From positions 409,052,626 through 409,116,625 of the forward strand of contig CM019063.1 of the NCBI GenBank assembly GCA_009667805.1: 64,000 nucleotides of DNA, written 5' to 3'. Of the stretch, positions 44,701-56,082 are shown in pieces; the first letter of the stretch is position 1, and every line of letters begins with the position of its first letter. Source of the DNA: Leptobrachium leishanense. Taxonomy: Eukaryota; Chordata; Amphibia; Anura; Megophryidae. The notes under the pieces are model-generated. The model saw nothing but the letters and a program-made list of their open reading frames with translations. It was not told the DNA's origin and searched no databases. The translations under genes were made by a program, and so were the position numbers.

Positions 44701-47018
44701 TTGCGTTATAGGAAAGGTGGTCAAATTAATGCTTGCACAGATCAATTCTTCGGCTGGTTTCTGTCGGTTGATGGTCTTATCGAAACAGATATATGCCTGA
44801 AGTCAACCGCGCAAAACGTTGCGGGGTTCAAGACATCGGTCCGGGATATGACACTTTGCCTGTCCGAAGATTAGTACAGCATCTTGTGAGTGGAGGATGT
44901 ACATTTTAGCCAGCCTTGTCCAGACATTGTCTTGTATCCTGACTCTACAGACATCTACAACATGGAAGCTATAGAAAAAATGGAGATGTAAAGCTTGTTA
45001 TATTCAACTATTTTGGCCTAAAATGTGTAATTTCGTCCCATTTCACTGCTTAGTAAACATATCATATAGTAATTTTCCCACCTCTCGGTTGTTGCAGGCA
45101 GTGCTGGATTTGTGGCTTTGGAAGGGCATAGCAGGCCAAACAGGTCATTTTACAGTCAATCTTGTCAATATTTGGTATTTGTTTTCATCCATAATATTGG
45201 ATTTTATGTTACCATTGAAACGGGCATTGGGAGCTTGCGGGGGACCACTGATTTATGTGTAATTGCACCATTAAACTAGAAACGTTTTTTTTTTTATAGC
45301 TGCACACAGAAAGCCTATACATTACTCCTGAAGAAGTTTAGATATTGAATGAAATGGATTGGGGTACTTTGTATGTCACTCACAGCATCACTTTTACCCT
45401 ATTCTTATTTTGTTATTTTATATGTGCAATCAGTACTTAATTTAATCAGCTGTTGCCGTACCTTACATATCTGATGGATCCAGGCCCCGTGGTGTGGTGC
45501 CGCCTGTGTGAGTTGGGGAAAGGGGAAGGAGTTGCTGCATTCTTGCGCTTGTTTTTGCGTTTGTTCAAGGCGCATTATACACCTGAAGTTGCGAGGGCGC
45601 ACCTGAACTCCAAAAAATAGGTGTAAATTGTGCTGCACTTTTCTGTTTATTACTTTTAGTAGCACTGTACTCTGCAGTTGTTGTATATTTCAGTTAAAAC
45701 CTTATGAGACCTGAGCGGGACTCACCACAAGTTGTTCCACTAATACCATTGACTGCCTGTTCTCGGTGCTCTCATAATGTGTTTTGTTCACTGTTCCTAT
45801 AAGGCTAATCCAAACGTAGACCTCTTGCTCGAGGGGTATAGCGGGGTATAGCTATACCGTCCTGACGAGGCCTTGCATGACTGAAACAACGCTCAGAGAA
45901 ACGACTGTATCTCTTGTGCAGAGAGGACATCTTTGGCATTTCAGGTCCTGCCACCCTTTCTGGGTGATAGCAGTCTGATTTGCGTATGATAATGGTACCA
46001 TTGAGCTAAAACCTTGTGAGACCTGAGCGGGACTCTCCATAGGGCAGACTACCAGTGCTGCTGCCCATTCTCGGTACTCTCATAATTTGTTTTTTTGTAA
46101 ATTCATAAAGCTGACAAAGTTCCCAAACACAAGTCCCTCAACCAGTGGTTAAGAAGATTCACTAAGGCTAGTTCTATCAAATATTCGTGGTAGTCCAAGC
46201 TGATATAGTAATTGAGGCCTGAATTTAAAGGGGCGCTCTGCTCACTCGTACCACTTTAGCTTTTTTAGGTGGTCAGCGTGAGACAAGCATGTACCCTGTT
46301 TCCATCCGCCCCCTCCAGATCAACTCTGAAAGTTACGTGAAGTGGAGGAGTTTCCTCCCTCAATACAGATGTCACTTGGCAGTTGTGATTTCGGATATTC
46401 TACCTGTTGGGGACCAATTCTGGGACAGATGACAAATTTAGTCAGCATCATGCACCATTCATACCTATCTTCAATTTCTCATAAAATACACAATCAGGTT
46501 TTTTAATCTAAGCTTAGTCCATGGTTTATGCTGTAATAAGATGTTACAGATTCCTATACAATTTTAACAGTGCCTCAAACCATGTATCTTGATAGATTTA
46601 TCTTTACAAATAGTGGGATATTTTTATTCTTCAAGTTCACGGTCAATGAACGCATAAAATATTTAACATCGTGGTGTGTAATAAGAGGGAAAATGCACCT
46701 TTTTTTATTTTTAAAAGTGTTTTAATCAATAATTATTCTCTATTCATCAATATTATGGGGACATTTTATGCAAAACTAACAAGATAAGGCTTTAATTAAC
46801 TCCATTACACAGTGTTTTATTGTGTTCAGTAACTCCACCTTTAGAGTATACAAAGTGTAAGGAGGGTTGATCATTCTGGGCTGTATTTATTAGCTGTTGA
46901 ATTCAGTAGAAATTCATAATTATTTGCTACACTGACATCTGACAAAAATGCCATCACTTGTAAATAATTTTTATCAAAGGATTTAGATGGAACACCTCAA
47001 ATATGCAGTTTTGCCAAT
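44701..47018. other. intron-like, with hammerhead-like relic at 45323-45366
   Basis: At 45328 CTGAAGA is followed by an extra A, a helix of U-A and G-U pairs (GUUU with GAAU), then GAAATGGATT. A possible stem I pairs TACTC (45323-45327) with GGGTA (45362-45366), with a one-base offset. A second CCTGACGAGG...CTGAAAC phrase lies at 45861-45887. Both are degraded. No exon is seen. Confidence 0.35.
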
Positions 47019-47026
47019 AAAGCACC

Positions 47027-47201
47027 AGCTGGGTGGAGTAGAGGTAACATCTCTGCTTTAAACCATGGAGACACAAGTTCAACACCTCTCCAGTAAGTGT
47101 CCTTGGGCAAGACACCTAACGGTACATACTCACCACCCAGGACATACTTGAAAACGAGAGAAATCTCAATGTATCCTTCCTGTTAAAATGCGTTCTCAAA
47201 A
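47027..47201 (+). repeat. tRNA-derived SINE, copy 2, with target duplication
   Basis: Starts AGCTGGGTGGAGTAGAGGTA and ends after an A-rich tail. AAAGCACC is present at 47019-47026 and 47202-47209 as the target duplication, a mark of LINE-driven retrotransposition. The body contains the signature AGTAAGTGTCCTTGGGCAAG. Confidence 0.88.
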
Positions 47202-47209
47202 AAAGCACC

Positions 47210-48375
47210 CATGGTACTCAAAGCTAACTGTGTGTTTAAAGTATCTGTCAAAATGTAATGTTCTTCATTTTCATGATGCAGCTTCAAGTGGGACACAGCC
47301 AATCACTGACTGAATCAGCCAACTACCCTTAATTGGTCAATCTGCCTCTTATTCAGAGCCTGACATTAAAGGTGTGGATAGCTCCTATACAAGGAATTAA
47401 AACACGTGCTACCATAGAGTACTGGGCTCAAAGTTATATGCTCTACAAAGTATCATTTTCCTTTAACTGTCACTAACAAATGTGTCATGCTATCATTTTA
47501 TCCCGATGTTTATTAGCCTTTATTGCCAGCTACTACATCCTAGTCTAAAGTACTTAATGATACCATTTAAAGCACTGAATCATTATATAAAATGATGTTC
47601 TGTATTATGAGGACTTATGTGTTCTGTCAAGTTACACGGGCAGAGCTGTTTTCACTGCCAAATTGACACATTTATGGATGTCACTAAAAGCATGCCTTAT
47701 GCATTGCAAAATAGTTTGATGCCGATTTACTAATGAAGAATTTTAAATGGCAAGAGTGCTGGAATTTAGTTATGTGCAGAGTGCAGCATCATGATAATTA
47801 TTTTGAAAGGGTGCCATTCAAACCCCTGCTCTCTCAGCAATTTGCAAACTGACAGCTTCTACGCTGCTTCTTCCATTAAAGCGGGCTGGTTGCTTGCTCA
47901 AGTGATCAGCCAATCTGCTGCCCCTCAATGCTCTTTCAATCCTGCATTGAGAGGTATCAGCTGGCCTGGAATGCAAAAAACTGTACTGCAGAAGGCTTGC
48001 ATCGCAAGCTGATTGACAGCCTTCCGGATGAAGGAAAGCAGTCTGATCTTGCAATAAAAAAGTACGCAATTGATGTTTTACTTGCTAATTTTCCTATTTC
48101 ATTGCCTTCCAATTCAACACATTTTTGGAATTGAAAGGGTTAAAGTCAGCATGTTGCTGTCAATCTATTTCGGTGGATTAGGGAAGGTGGTGAAATGTTG
48201 TTGGCCATGAAAATGTTTTTTAAAAAAACGTCTTTCCCAGTGTTTACCTTCTAAAATGTGTATTTGGCAAGTAAAATGATTACAAAGCAAGACTTTAAAA
48301 TAGGTCATTCCTGCTCATCTTTGATGAAACAATATAGTGCAGACCCTCACAAACTTCTCCCTTCTCACTAACCGT
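47210..48375. other. single-copy-looking sequence; possible conserved non-coding block at 47790-48130
   Basis: The stretch 47790-48130 has even base composition, no repeat resemblance and overlapping open frames on both strands. That is compatible with a conserved non-coding element, but also with chance. No splice sites frame it as an exon. Confidence 0.3.
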
Positions 48376-48378
48376 ATA

Positions 48379-49285
48379 CAGGGTTATCCAGAGATCCGAA
48401 TTGCTGGAGAAAGGTAAGCGAACGCTGAAAATCAGCGTTCGGTTACCTTTCCTGGCCATTCGGCTATCCAGAGAGCAGGCAATTCGCCAAATCCTGGCGA
48501 ATTGCCTGCACATACGGTGCCTGTTCGGTGCCTGTGCGAGGGCAGTGAAATCCCCATAGAGAAGCAATGCTTTGGCTATTCAGAGAGCACAAACCAGCAG
48601 TGAAAGGTTCCTGAAATGCCCTGCCGTTCGGCGGTTTCATTTGACAGGCTTATTCAGGAGAATCCCATAGGCTTCAATGTTAAAAATATTCCTGTTTTAA
48701 TTCAATATCTAATAAACAGTTCATTATGAAATTCTGCAGTAAAGAGTCTCTTTATCCATAGATTTTTTTAGGATATTTTAAGCATTTTTCTGGATTTTGT
48801 TTTTTTTTAAAAAAAGAATTTTAAGTTTACTTATTTTTTCTGTAACAGCCCTTTCTATTATATCATTCCCTGAACCTCATATGTAAATTTCAAACATTTT
48901 CTCTCAGTAGTTTCTTTGCAAACAGCATTTCACTTTTCAAACTTTTAAGCAAACTGTTTTCCTAATTTATTCACTGCCTTCTTCTGCGGTGTCGGCTTTT
49001 TCCGGCGGCTTCGCTGCGTGTGATCGGCTCCTGCTCGGGTTTTTCCGGCATTTTCGGTGGGTTAATCCGGATGTTTTTGCGGGGTTTTCGGCGTGCATTC
49101 GCCGGGTTTTGCAGTTAGTTTTCGTTGGGTTTGCGGCGGCTTTTCCCTGCAATTCGGGGACCCTGTGGTGCTTGCTGAATACACCGCAGGGTCGCCGAAA
49201 TGGGATTGCCAAATCGAACCGAATTGAAGAGAATGAAAAGTCACCGAATGTGCGGTGACTTTTCGATTCTCGTTGAATTACCCTG
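48379..49285. mobile_element. MITE X copy 5, best preserved
   Basis: 907 bp, bounded by CAGGGTTATCCAGAGA and, reverse-complemented, CAGGGTAATTCAACGAGA, with ATA on both sides (48376-48378 and 49286-49288) as a possible 3-bp target duplication. Just inside the left end is a 20-bp-arm hairpin (48409-48428 with 48432-48451, one mismatch). Just inside the right end is a hairpin of GAAAAGTCACCG with CGGTGACTTTTC (49236-49267), shared with copy 1. Interior phrases match the other copies. No transposase. Confidence 0.8.
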
Positions 49286-49288
49286 ATA

Positions 49289-50408
49289 GTGTAGGAATTG
49301 GCTGGGTCTCTCAGGCAACACTTTTATCTCTGTCACCGCGACTTTGAAATCCATGTGATCTGCTGCAGCAAATTGTGTGATGAGACTAGATTTGCCTACA
49401 GCACAACACATCTGACACCAGGGACTGATTATGTCCAAATCAGTAGTTGGTAGACAGCCTAGTAAACAACTATTTGCTGTATAAATATTAGTTCAATGCC
49501 AGTAGGTAGGCATTTGGCTTGGTATATTGAAGTTGTCTTCGGGAAAACTAGTTTATGGTTTTATCTGTATCATGTGCGGTAATAATAATGTCTTATATTT
49601 ATTGCTAATTATTGCAACTTCATATTGATCTTGCTCATCAGCTGAAGAGCGTTGTTGCCATTTACTAATTCAGATATGGTTTTCGAGCTTTGGATTTTCC
49701 ATTTTGCTGCTTTATTTCTATGTAAGACTGTCCACATATTCTGTAACTTATACGCTCATGGGAATTTGATTGAAATAGAAATAAAATGTGCAGTGTACCA
49801 GTGCATAGCCCAAGGAAAAATCTTGTTTTAAGGAGAACATTTGCAAGTTATGAAATGTAAATATCCAGGGGAAGCTGTTTTTAATATTCTCATCTCTTGA
49901 AACCTGAAGAGAATTTCTGGAGTAGTTGGGTGCGTGAAGAACTTTAGTAATAACCCATAGCTTGCCGTTTTAATCTACCACAAAAAATATTGGGAAAAAG
50001 TAGAAAACATAAGAGAACTGCTTGGTTTTGGGTTGTATTTCAACCCCGGTGTAAACGTAACTAGAGCTGTTGTTAAGGTAACCCTTTCTCGTCACAGGGC
50101 ATACTATGCCTTCCCTGCGGTGGGTGGGCCTTGAAACTGTGGGGTGCATAGTAAGCCCGCTGACTTCAATGAGCCTCCTCTGTGCTCCGCTACCAGTCGG
50201 TACGTGCCCCGTGCCATTGGTGGCCGAGTGACGGCCTGAACGCAAGTCATCCCCCTGTAGCCAATGATGCACGATGTTTGTCAGCTGCCTAGGCGGGCCA
50301 GAGAAGGGGCCTGTCACAGCAGCTGGCAAGCGGGGCATACTAGTACACTCCACCTGCTTTAAAGCTGACTGCAAAGAGTTAACACGGCCATTATCATCTA
50401 TGCAATTC
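49289..50408. other. intron-like; GC-richer block at 50090-50350
   Basis: The 50090-50350 block (GGCATACTATGCC, GGTGGGTGGGCC, GGGCATACTAGTAC) looks like repeat DNA, but ends were not resolved. The ORF pair on opposite strands here is not called. Confidence 0.35.
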
Positions 50409-50412
50409 TTAA

Positions 50413-51017
50413 AGGGACACTCTACTCAAAAAATCACCCCCCGTTTTTTTATCCTAACCTATCCCTATTCCCTTAATAAAACTTTAGATTTTGGGTTTTT
50501 TTTTGTAACTGTAATACTTACCCTAAAATCCTCTTGTTTCCAGCGGCGTCTTTTTTTTTTTTGTACTCACCTCCCTCCTCTTCCACTCCCGTCCTTCTTG
50601 CTGCGTCTTGGCTTCTGGTTTACGTGAGAAGCGCGCATGCGCGCCTCTCACATAAGCCAGCCAATCGGCAGGCTTCCTCCCGGCTCCCTCTGAGGATTAG
50701 TGTTGCGCGCAAGAGGATGCGCGCAACACTAACCCTCAGAGGGAGCCGCCAGCTTCTGCGGTGAGTAGGAGACGTCATCGCACTGAAAGCGCGATGACGT
50801 CTCCTACTCGGCAAAAGTCGGCAGAAGCGGGAAATATGATTCCCGCTCTGCTGACTGACAGCTGGGAGGGCGGAGTAAAGTCCTCTGCCTCTCTCAGCTG
50901 TTTTCAGCTTTTTGAGCTGAACCGCTGAGCGGAGGGAGGGGGGACAGGGGGCAGCATACTCTGGGCATCATGACCACCTAAAATAGCTTAGGTGGTCATG
51001 TTGCCTAGAGTGTCCCT
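50413..51017. mobile_element. TTAA-target MITE with two long internal palindromes
   Basis: Flanked by TTAA at 50409-50412 and 51018-51021. The ends are AGGGACACTCTA and its exact complement. Inside are a 28-bp-arm hairpin (50678-50743 region, arms beginning GCTCCCTCTGAGG with one mismatch) and a 17-bp-arm hairpin (GTAGGAGACGTCATCGC with its exact complement, 50764-50806). Near the right end GACCACCTAA pairs with TTAGGTGGTC. It fits a piggyBac- or Kolobok-type MITE. Confidence 0.8.
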
Positions 51018-51021
51018 TTAA

Positions 51022-51450
51022 GTTTACAACAGCTCTGGTTAAGTTTACGAAAGGATTGGAATAGAGCTGTTTGTCAGGTACTGGGATATCACTGGTAACT
51101 ATGTTATAGCATGTCTCTAATTAAAACCTGTAACATTCCCCTGTTAATGCTGTGATTCAGGACCTAACCACTTACCTAATGATGCAGTACCAGGTCATTT
51201 CCAGATCGTTCTATTTCATTTAATTTGTCAAAATAGACCATGGCCTAAGGCCTCATGTTCACTGGGGCTGTGCATTCATGGACATACTGACATTCCACAC
51301 AAATACACGCATGCAGTCACAAACTCCCTTCTAATAAAAGAATTGTGTGATTCTACTTTATTATTTATACGAAATGTTATTATTTGCATAACAAGTGGGC
51401 CTCAGATCTGGGCGGTGCCTAAGGTCTCACTAACTCTAGAGCTATCTTAC
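51022..51450. other. intron-like spacer
   Basis: Nothing recognised. Confidence 0.35.
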
Positions 51451-51458
51451 CTCTAGTG

Positions 51459-52383
51459 CAGTGGTTCACAACCGCGGTCCTCAAGTACCTTTAACAGGCC
51501 AGGTTTTCCAGATAGCTGAAGCACACCACAGGTGATATGATTTGCTGCTCAGTGATTCCAGGATTCAGTCTGCATTTCCCCAAGTTGGGGGCACTATTAC
51601 ACTCTTCGTGCACAATTTTGCGCGTGCGCAAAAACGCATTAACGCAAGGGGCAAAACCCTTTGCACTGACTGTCGTATTACGACGTTCGTGCACAAAATG
51701 CGCGTTAACGTCTAACGCGAGTGACCCTGCGCAAACCCTTTGCGAGCACAATTTACTTTGTGCGTCCTATACTTAACATTGTGAGCGCAAATGCGTTTGT
51801 GCGCTGGTGCGCATGATATTACAATCTTAGCGCAAAATTTTACGGAAAACGTTTGCGCGCATAATTTTAACGTCTTTTTAAAGCTGGTGTTAATGGCAAA
51901 TCTGAACGTCCTGGCCGAGCCCAAATACAACAGCCCGAAAAAAAAAATACAGCAAGGTATAGTTACACATTCTACACATACCCAAACAATAAAATGGAGA
52001 AGTTGTGCATGTTTTTTATTATTGCTGCAGCATGTATACTCAGATTGATTTTGACAGGCGCAAAAACTGAACGGGAGACAATTGTGGTTCTTCATTCTGA
52101 TTGGCTGAGTCGTGTGAAAAAACAGTCCGCCCACCGATTTTTGCACGCAGCGTTAATACGTGCGTGTTTTTGCACGTTATTTTACGTGCGTATTTTTTTT
52201 GAAGAATGAAAAAAAAGGTTCGGATTTTAATACCAGCGTTAGTTTACGTGCGTTAACGTTTAACGCTGCGCGCAAAATAAATAGCGCTTCGCGTGTGCTT
52301 TTGCGCGAAGCAGTTAATAGAGCCCTTAATCTTTAAAACCTGGCCTGTTAGGGGTACTTGAGGACCAGGTTTCAGAACCACTG
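51459..52383. mobile_element. hAT MITE split by a nested MITE
   Basis: The two halves (51459-51588 and 52326-52383) together match the 183-bp hAT MITE at 22845-23027. Flanking 8-mers CTCTAGTG (51451-51458) and CCCTAGTG (52384-52391) agree at 7 of 8 bases. The nested insert is 51589-52325. Confidence 0.82.
51589..52325. mobile_element. Harbinger-like MITE family 2, copy 1
   Basis: Ends GGGCACTATTACA and, reverse-complemented, GGGCTCTATTAAC, each followed by CTTCGYGC-type text. It is about 737 bp and homologous throughout to 55101-55838. The interior is rich in AACGC and GCGCAAA. Open frames conserved between copies run on both strands but have no domain, so they probably reflect shared ancestry only. 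Confidence 0.78.
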
Positions 52384-52588
52384 CCCTAGTGTAATATGCA
52401 GTTGTAAATACAAATGGCAGAGTTGACGACACATGGCCCAAAACCCATAGCCTTGCTATTACCCCTCATACTACAGATAATACATTTGGAAGTGGGACAT
52501 TAACTTAACGACCTATCTCACCGAAACTTGATTCAAAAACTTTCCCTTTGCTTTTAACTCAAACATCAAAGAGATAAAGTGATATCTA

Positions 52589-54236
52589 CAGTCAGGTCCA
52601 GAAATATTGGGACATTGACACAATTCTAACATCTTTGGCTCTATACACCACCACAATGGAGTTGGAATGAAACAAACACAATGTGCTTTAACTGCAGACT
52701 GTCAGCTTTAATTTGAGGGTATGTACATCCAACTCAGGTGAACGGTGTAGGATTTACAGCAGTTTGCAGATGTGCCTCCCACTTGTTAAGGGACCAAAGG
52801 TAATGGGACAATTGGCTTCTCAGCTGTTCCATGGCCAGGTGTGTGATATTCCCTCATTACCCCAATTACAATTTGCAGATAAAAGGCCCAGAGTTAATTT
52901 CAAGTGTGCTATTTGCATTTGGAATCTGTCGCTGTCAACTCTCAAGATGAGATCCAAAGAGCTGTCACTATCAGTGAAGCAAGCCATCATTAGGCTGAAG
53001 AAACAAAACAAACCCATCAGAGAGGTTGCAAGAACATTAGGCGTGGCCAAAACAATTGTTTGGAACATTCTCAAAAAGAAGGAATGCACCGGTGAGCTCA
53101 GCAACACCAAAAGACCTGGGAGACCACGGAAAACAACTGTGGTATATGACCGAAGAATTCTTTCCCTGGTGAAGAAAACACCCTTCACAACAGTTGGCCA
53201 GATCAAGAACACTCTCCAGGAGGTAGGTGTATGTGTGTCAAAAGTCAACAATCAAGAGAAGACTTCACCAGAGTGAATTCAGAGGGTTCACCACAAGATG
53301 TAAACCATTGGTGAGCCTCAAAAACAGGAAGGCCAGATTAGAGTTTGCCAAACAACACCTAACAAAGCCTTCACAGTTCTGGAACAAGATCCTATGGACA
53401 GATGGGACCAAGATCAACTTGTACCAGATTGATGGGAAGAGAAGAGTATGGAGAAGGAAAGGAACTGCTCATGATCCTAAGCATACCACCTCATCAGTGA
53501 AGCATGGTGGTGGTAGTGTCATGGCGTGGGCATGTATGGCTGCCAATGGAACTGGTTCTCTTGTATTTATTGATGATGTGACTGCTGACAAAAGCAGCAG
53601 GATGAATTCTGAAGTGTTTCGGGCAATATTATCTGCTCACATTCAGCCAAATGCTGCAGAACTCATTGGACGGCGCTTCACAGTGCAGATGGACAATGAC
53701 TCAAAGCATACTGCAAAAGCAACCAAAGAGTTTTTGAAGAGACAGTAGTGGAATGTTATGCAATGGCCAAGTCAATCACCTGACCTGAATCCCATTGAGC
53801 ATGCATTTCACTTGCTGAAGACAAAACTGAAGGGAAAATGCCCCAAGAACAAGCAGGAACTGAAGACAGTTGCAGTAGAGGCCTGGCAGAGCATCACCAG
53901 GGATGAAACCCAGGGACTGGTGATGTCTATGCGTTCCAGACTTCAGGCTGTGATTGACTGCAAAGGATTTGCAACCAAGTATTAAGAAGGGAAAGTTTGA
54001 TTTATGATTATTATTCTGTCCCATTGCTTTTGGTCCCTTAACAAGTGGGAGGCACATCTGCAAACTGCTGTAAGTCCTACACCGTTTACCTGAGTTGGAT
54101 GTACATACCCTTAAATTAAAGCTGACAGTCTGCAGTTAAAGCACATTGTGTTTGTTTCATTCCAACTCCATTGTGGTGGTGTACAGAGCCAAAGAGGTTA
54201 GAATTGTCGATGTCCCAATATTTCTGGACCTGACTG
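52589..54236 (+). mobile_element. Tc1/mariner element (Tc1-2), decayed
   Basis: 1648 bp between TA dinucleotides (52587-52588 and 54237-54238). The terminal inverted repeats start CAGTCAGGTCCAGAAATATT and extend about 220 bp on each side (52589-52811 and 54018-54236). They encode no protein; the transposase lies between. The same TIR stands alone at 22047-22238. Confidence 0.95.
52947..53985 (+). pseudogene. DD34E Tc1 transposase with a frameshift and a nonsense codon
   Basis: The likely start is the ATG at 52947 (MRSKELSLSVK...). The N-terminal helix-turn-helix (REVARTLGVAKTIVWNIL) and GRPRK hook are readable. The frame shifts between about 53220 and 53270. The core then follows: first D in WTDGTK (about 53398), HGGGSVMAW, second D in QMDNDSKHT (about 53694), an in-frame TAG at 53746-53748, then WPSQSPDLNPIE with the final E. 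Counting the stop as one position, the D-to-E spacing is 34. It ends FATKY and stop at 53985. The usual E after the first D reads G. The gene is inactive. Confidence 0.93.
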
Positions 54237-54238
54237 TA

Positions 54239-55097
54239 TGTGCTGTCTTTAGCAGAGATACAGCAAAACACAAAGTCATGTGTTCCAGAGATTCTGCCAT
54301 TCCGTTTCTGATAAACACAACCAAGCAGTAAAAAAAAATCCAAACAATGCAGTCCGCAACAAACAAGGACCTGAAATATGGCAGGAAATCTGCAATTTAT
54401 TTTACAATGTTTTCACTATAACATTTTTCTCAGCGTCCCAAGGGGCTGATGACCCATATTTATTTATTCCCCATAACAAATTAGCATGACTAGTCAAAAT
54501 TTATCTGCATGCAGGAGAGCGATAATTCATTTAAGAAAATACCACAGTGTCATAAGTCTGGGAATACCATTTGTGCCTTGTTCAGATTGTTTAGAATGCT
54601 TTAGAGTATTAATCATCTTTACTTCTATTATTTCATTGGTACTGATTATTATCAATAAATGTTCAATGGCTTAGTATGTTTTGTGAAAAATGATTAGATT
54701 TTGGTATGCTGAACAATTGTTTTCCATGAGTTTTATGCTATTAGTAAATATAATAATAGTTTGAGTGCTGTTGATGCTTTGTTTAATTAATGCACTGTTA
54801 CCTCTAAAAAGCAGCGGGTGCAAATTAAAAGTTAATCAATCTTGCAATTCTATAACATATTAGAATGATCTTATTTCAACAGGCACTTGTTTAGCAGATG
54901 TGTTTATATAAAAAAAAATGCATTGTGAATGGTACTGAAAATCATTTTTTTGCTTTAAAGTTTCTTATTTCGATAATCGCAAATAAACCCAAGGTTGTGC
55001 AGACGCAAGGCCAAATACGTTTCTTAGAGAAAAATACCATTTATATGACGAAGTATGTTAATTTGTTGAGGATCGGTTCACATTCAGCCCAAACTGC
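54239..55097. other. intron-like sequence, nothing recognised
   Basis: AT-rich, no exon or TE end. Confidence 0.35.
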
Positions 55098-55100
55098 ATA

Positions 55101-55838
55101 GGGCACTATTACATTCTTCGCGCAAACGTTAACGCATACGCAAAAACGCATTAACGCGAGGGGAAAAACCCAATTCGTAGAACGTCGTATTACAATGTCT
55201 GCGCAAAAAATGCGTGTTAACGTCTAACGCGGGTGGACCTGCGCGAACCCTTTGCGAGCGTAATGTACTTTGCGCGTCCTATACTTCACATTGTGAGCAC
55301 AAATGCGTTTGTGCGCTGGTACGCGCAAGGTATTACAATCTTAGCGCAAAATTTAACAGACAACGTTTGCGCGCATAATTTTAACGTCTTTGAAAAGCTG
55401 GTTTTAATGGCAAATCTGAACGTCCTGGCCGAAACCAAATACACCAGCCCAAAAAAAAAATACAGCAAAGTATAGTTACACATTCTACGCGTACCCAAAC
55501 AATAAAATTGAGAAGTTGTGCGTGTTTTTATTATTGCTGCAGCATGTATACTCAGATTGATTTTGACAGGCGCAAAAACTGAACGGAAGACAATTGTGGT
55601 TCTTAATTCAGATTGGCTGAATCGTGTGAAAAAAACAGTCCACCCACCAATTTCTGCGTGCAGTGTTAATGCGCGCGCGTTTTTGCACATCTTTTTTACG
55701 CGCGGTATTTGTTGACGGATGAAAAAATGCGTTCGGATTGTAATACCAGCGTTAATTTCCGTGCGTTAACGCTTAACGCTGCGTGCAAAAAAAATAGCGC
55801 TGTGCGAGCGTTTTTGCGCAAAGAATGTAATCGTGTCC
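55101..55838. mobile_element. Harbinger-like MITE family 2, copy 2
   Basis: 738 bp from GGGCACTATTACA to the complement of GGACACGATTACA, flanked by ATA (55098-55100 and 55839-55841), a 3-bp duplication. Homologous to 51589-52325 over its full length. No transposase. Confidence 0.82.
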
Positions 55839-55841
55839 ATA

Positions 55842-56082
55842 CCTCAGCTACAGCAGAACTATGTCTGACATGGTTCTCATGTTAAACATTTCTCATTTTA
55901 ACACATGACTACATGAAATGTTGTCATCATATTTAAAATGGGCTTGGCTAGCAATGTAAAATATTAAGAAAATGACAGTTGTCATAGAAAATCTACAAGC
56001 TGTGGATATTCTACGTGAGTTATTATGACGATGAAAAACATCAGTCTCTATTTTCTTAATACTGTCTTTTCCTCTTTGACAG
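55842..56082 (+). other. rnf150: rnf150 intron, 3' end with splice acceptor
   Basis: Ends in a pyrimidine-rich tract and AG (CTTTTCCTCTTTGACAG, 56066-56082), a strong acceptor for the exon that follows. Confidence 0.75.

Noticed and set aside
47928..48134. Small protein-coding gene
   Set aside because: A 68-codon ORF with no domain, overlapped by an 83-codon ORF on the other strand, and no splice or promoter context.
51537..52209. Genes within the CG-rich MITE
   Set aside because: The ORFs sit wholly inside a MITE and occur on both strands; conservation between copies reflects shared DNA ancestry.
56025..56082. Upstream extension of the rnf150 exon to an ATG at 56025
   Set aside because: The strong acceptor at 56081-56082 and the match to the protein beginning right after it show the upstream part is intron.
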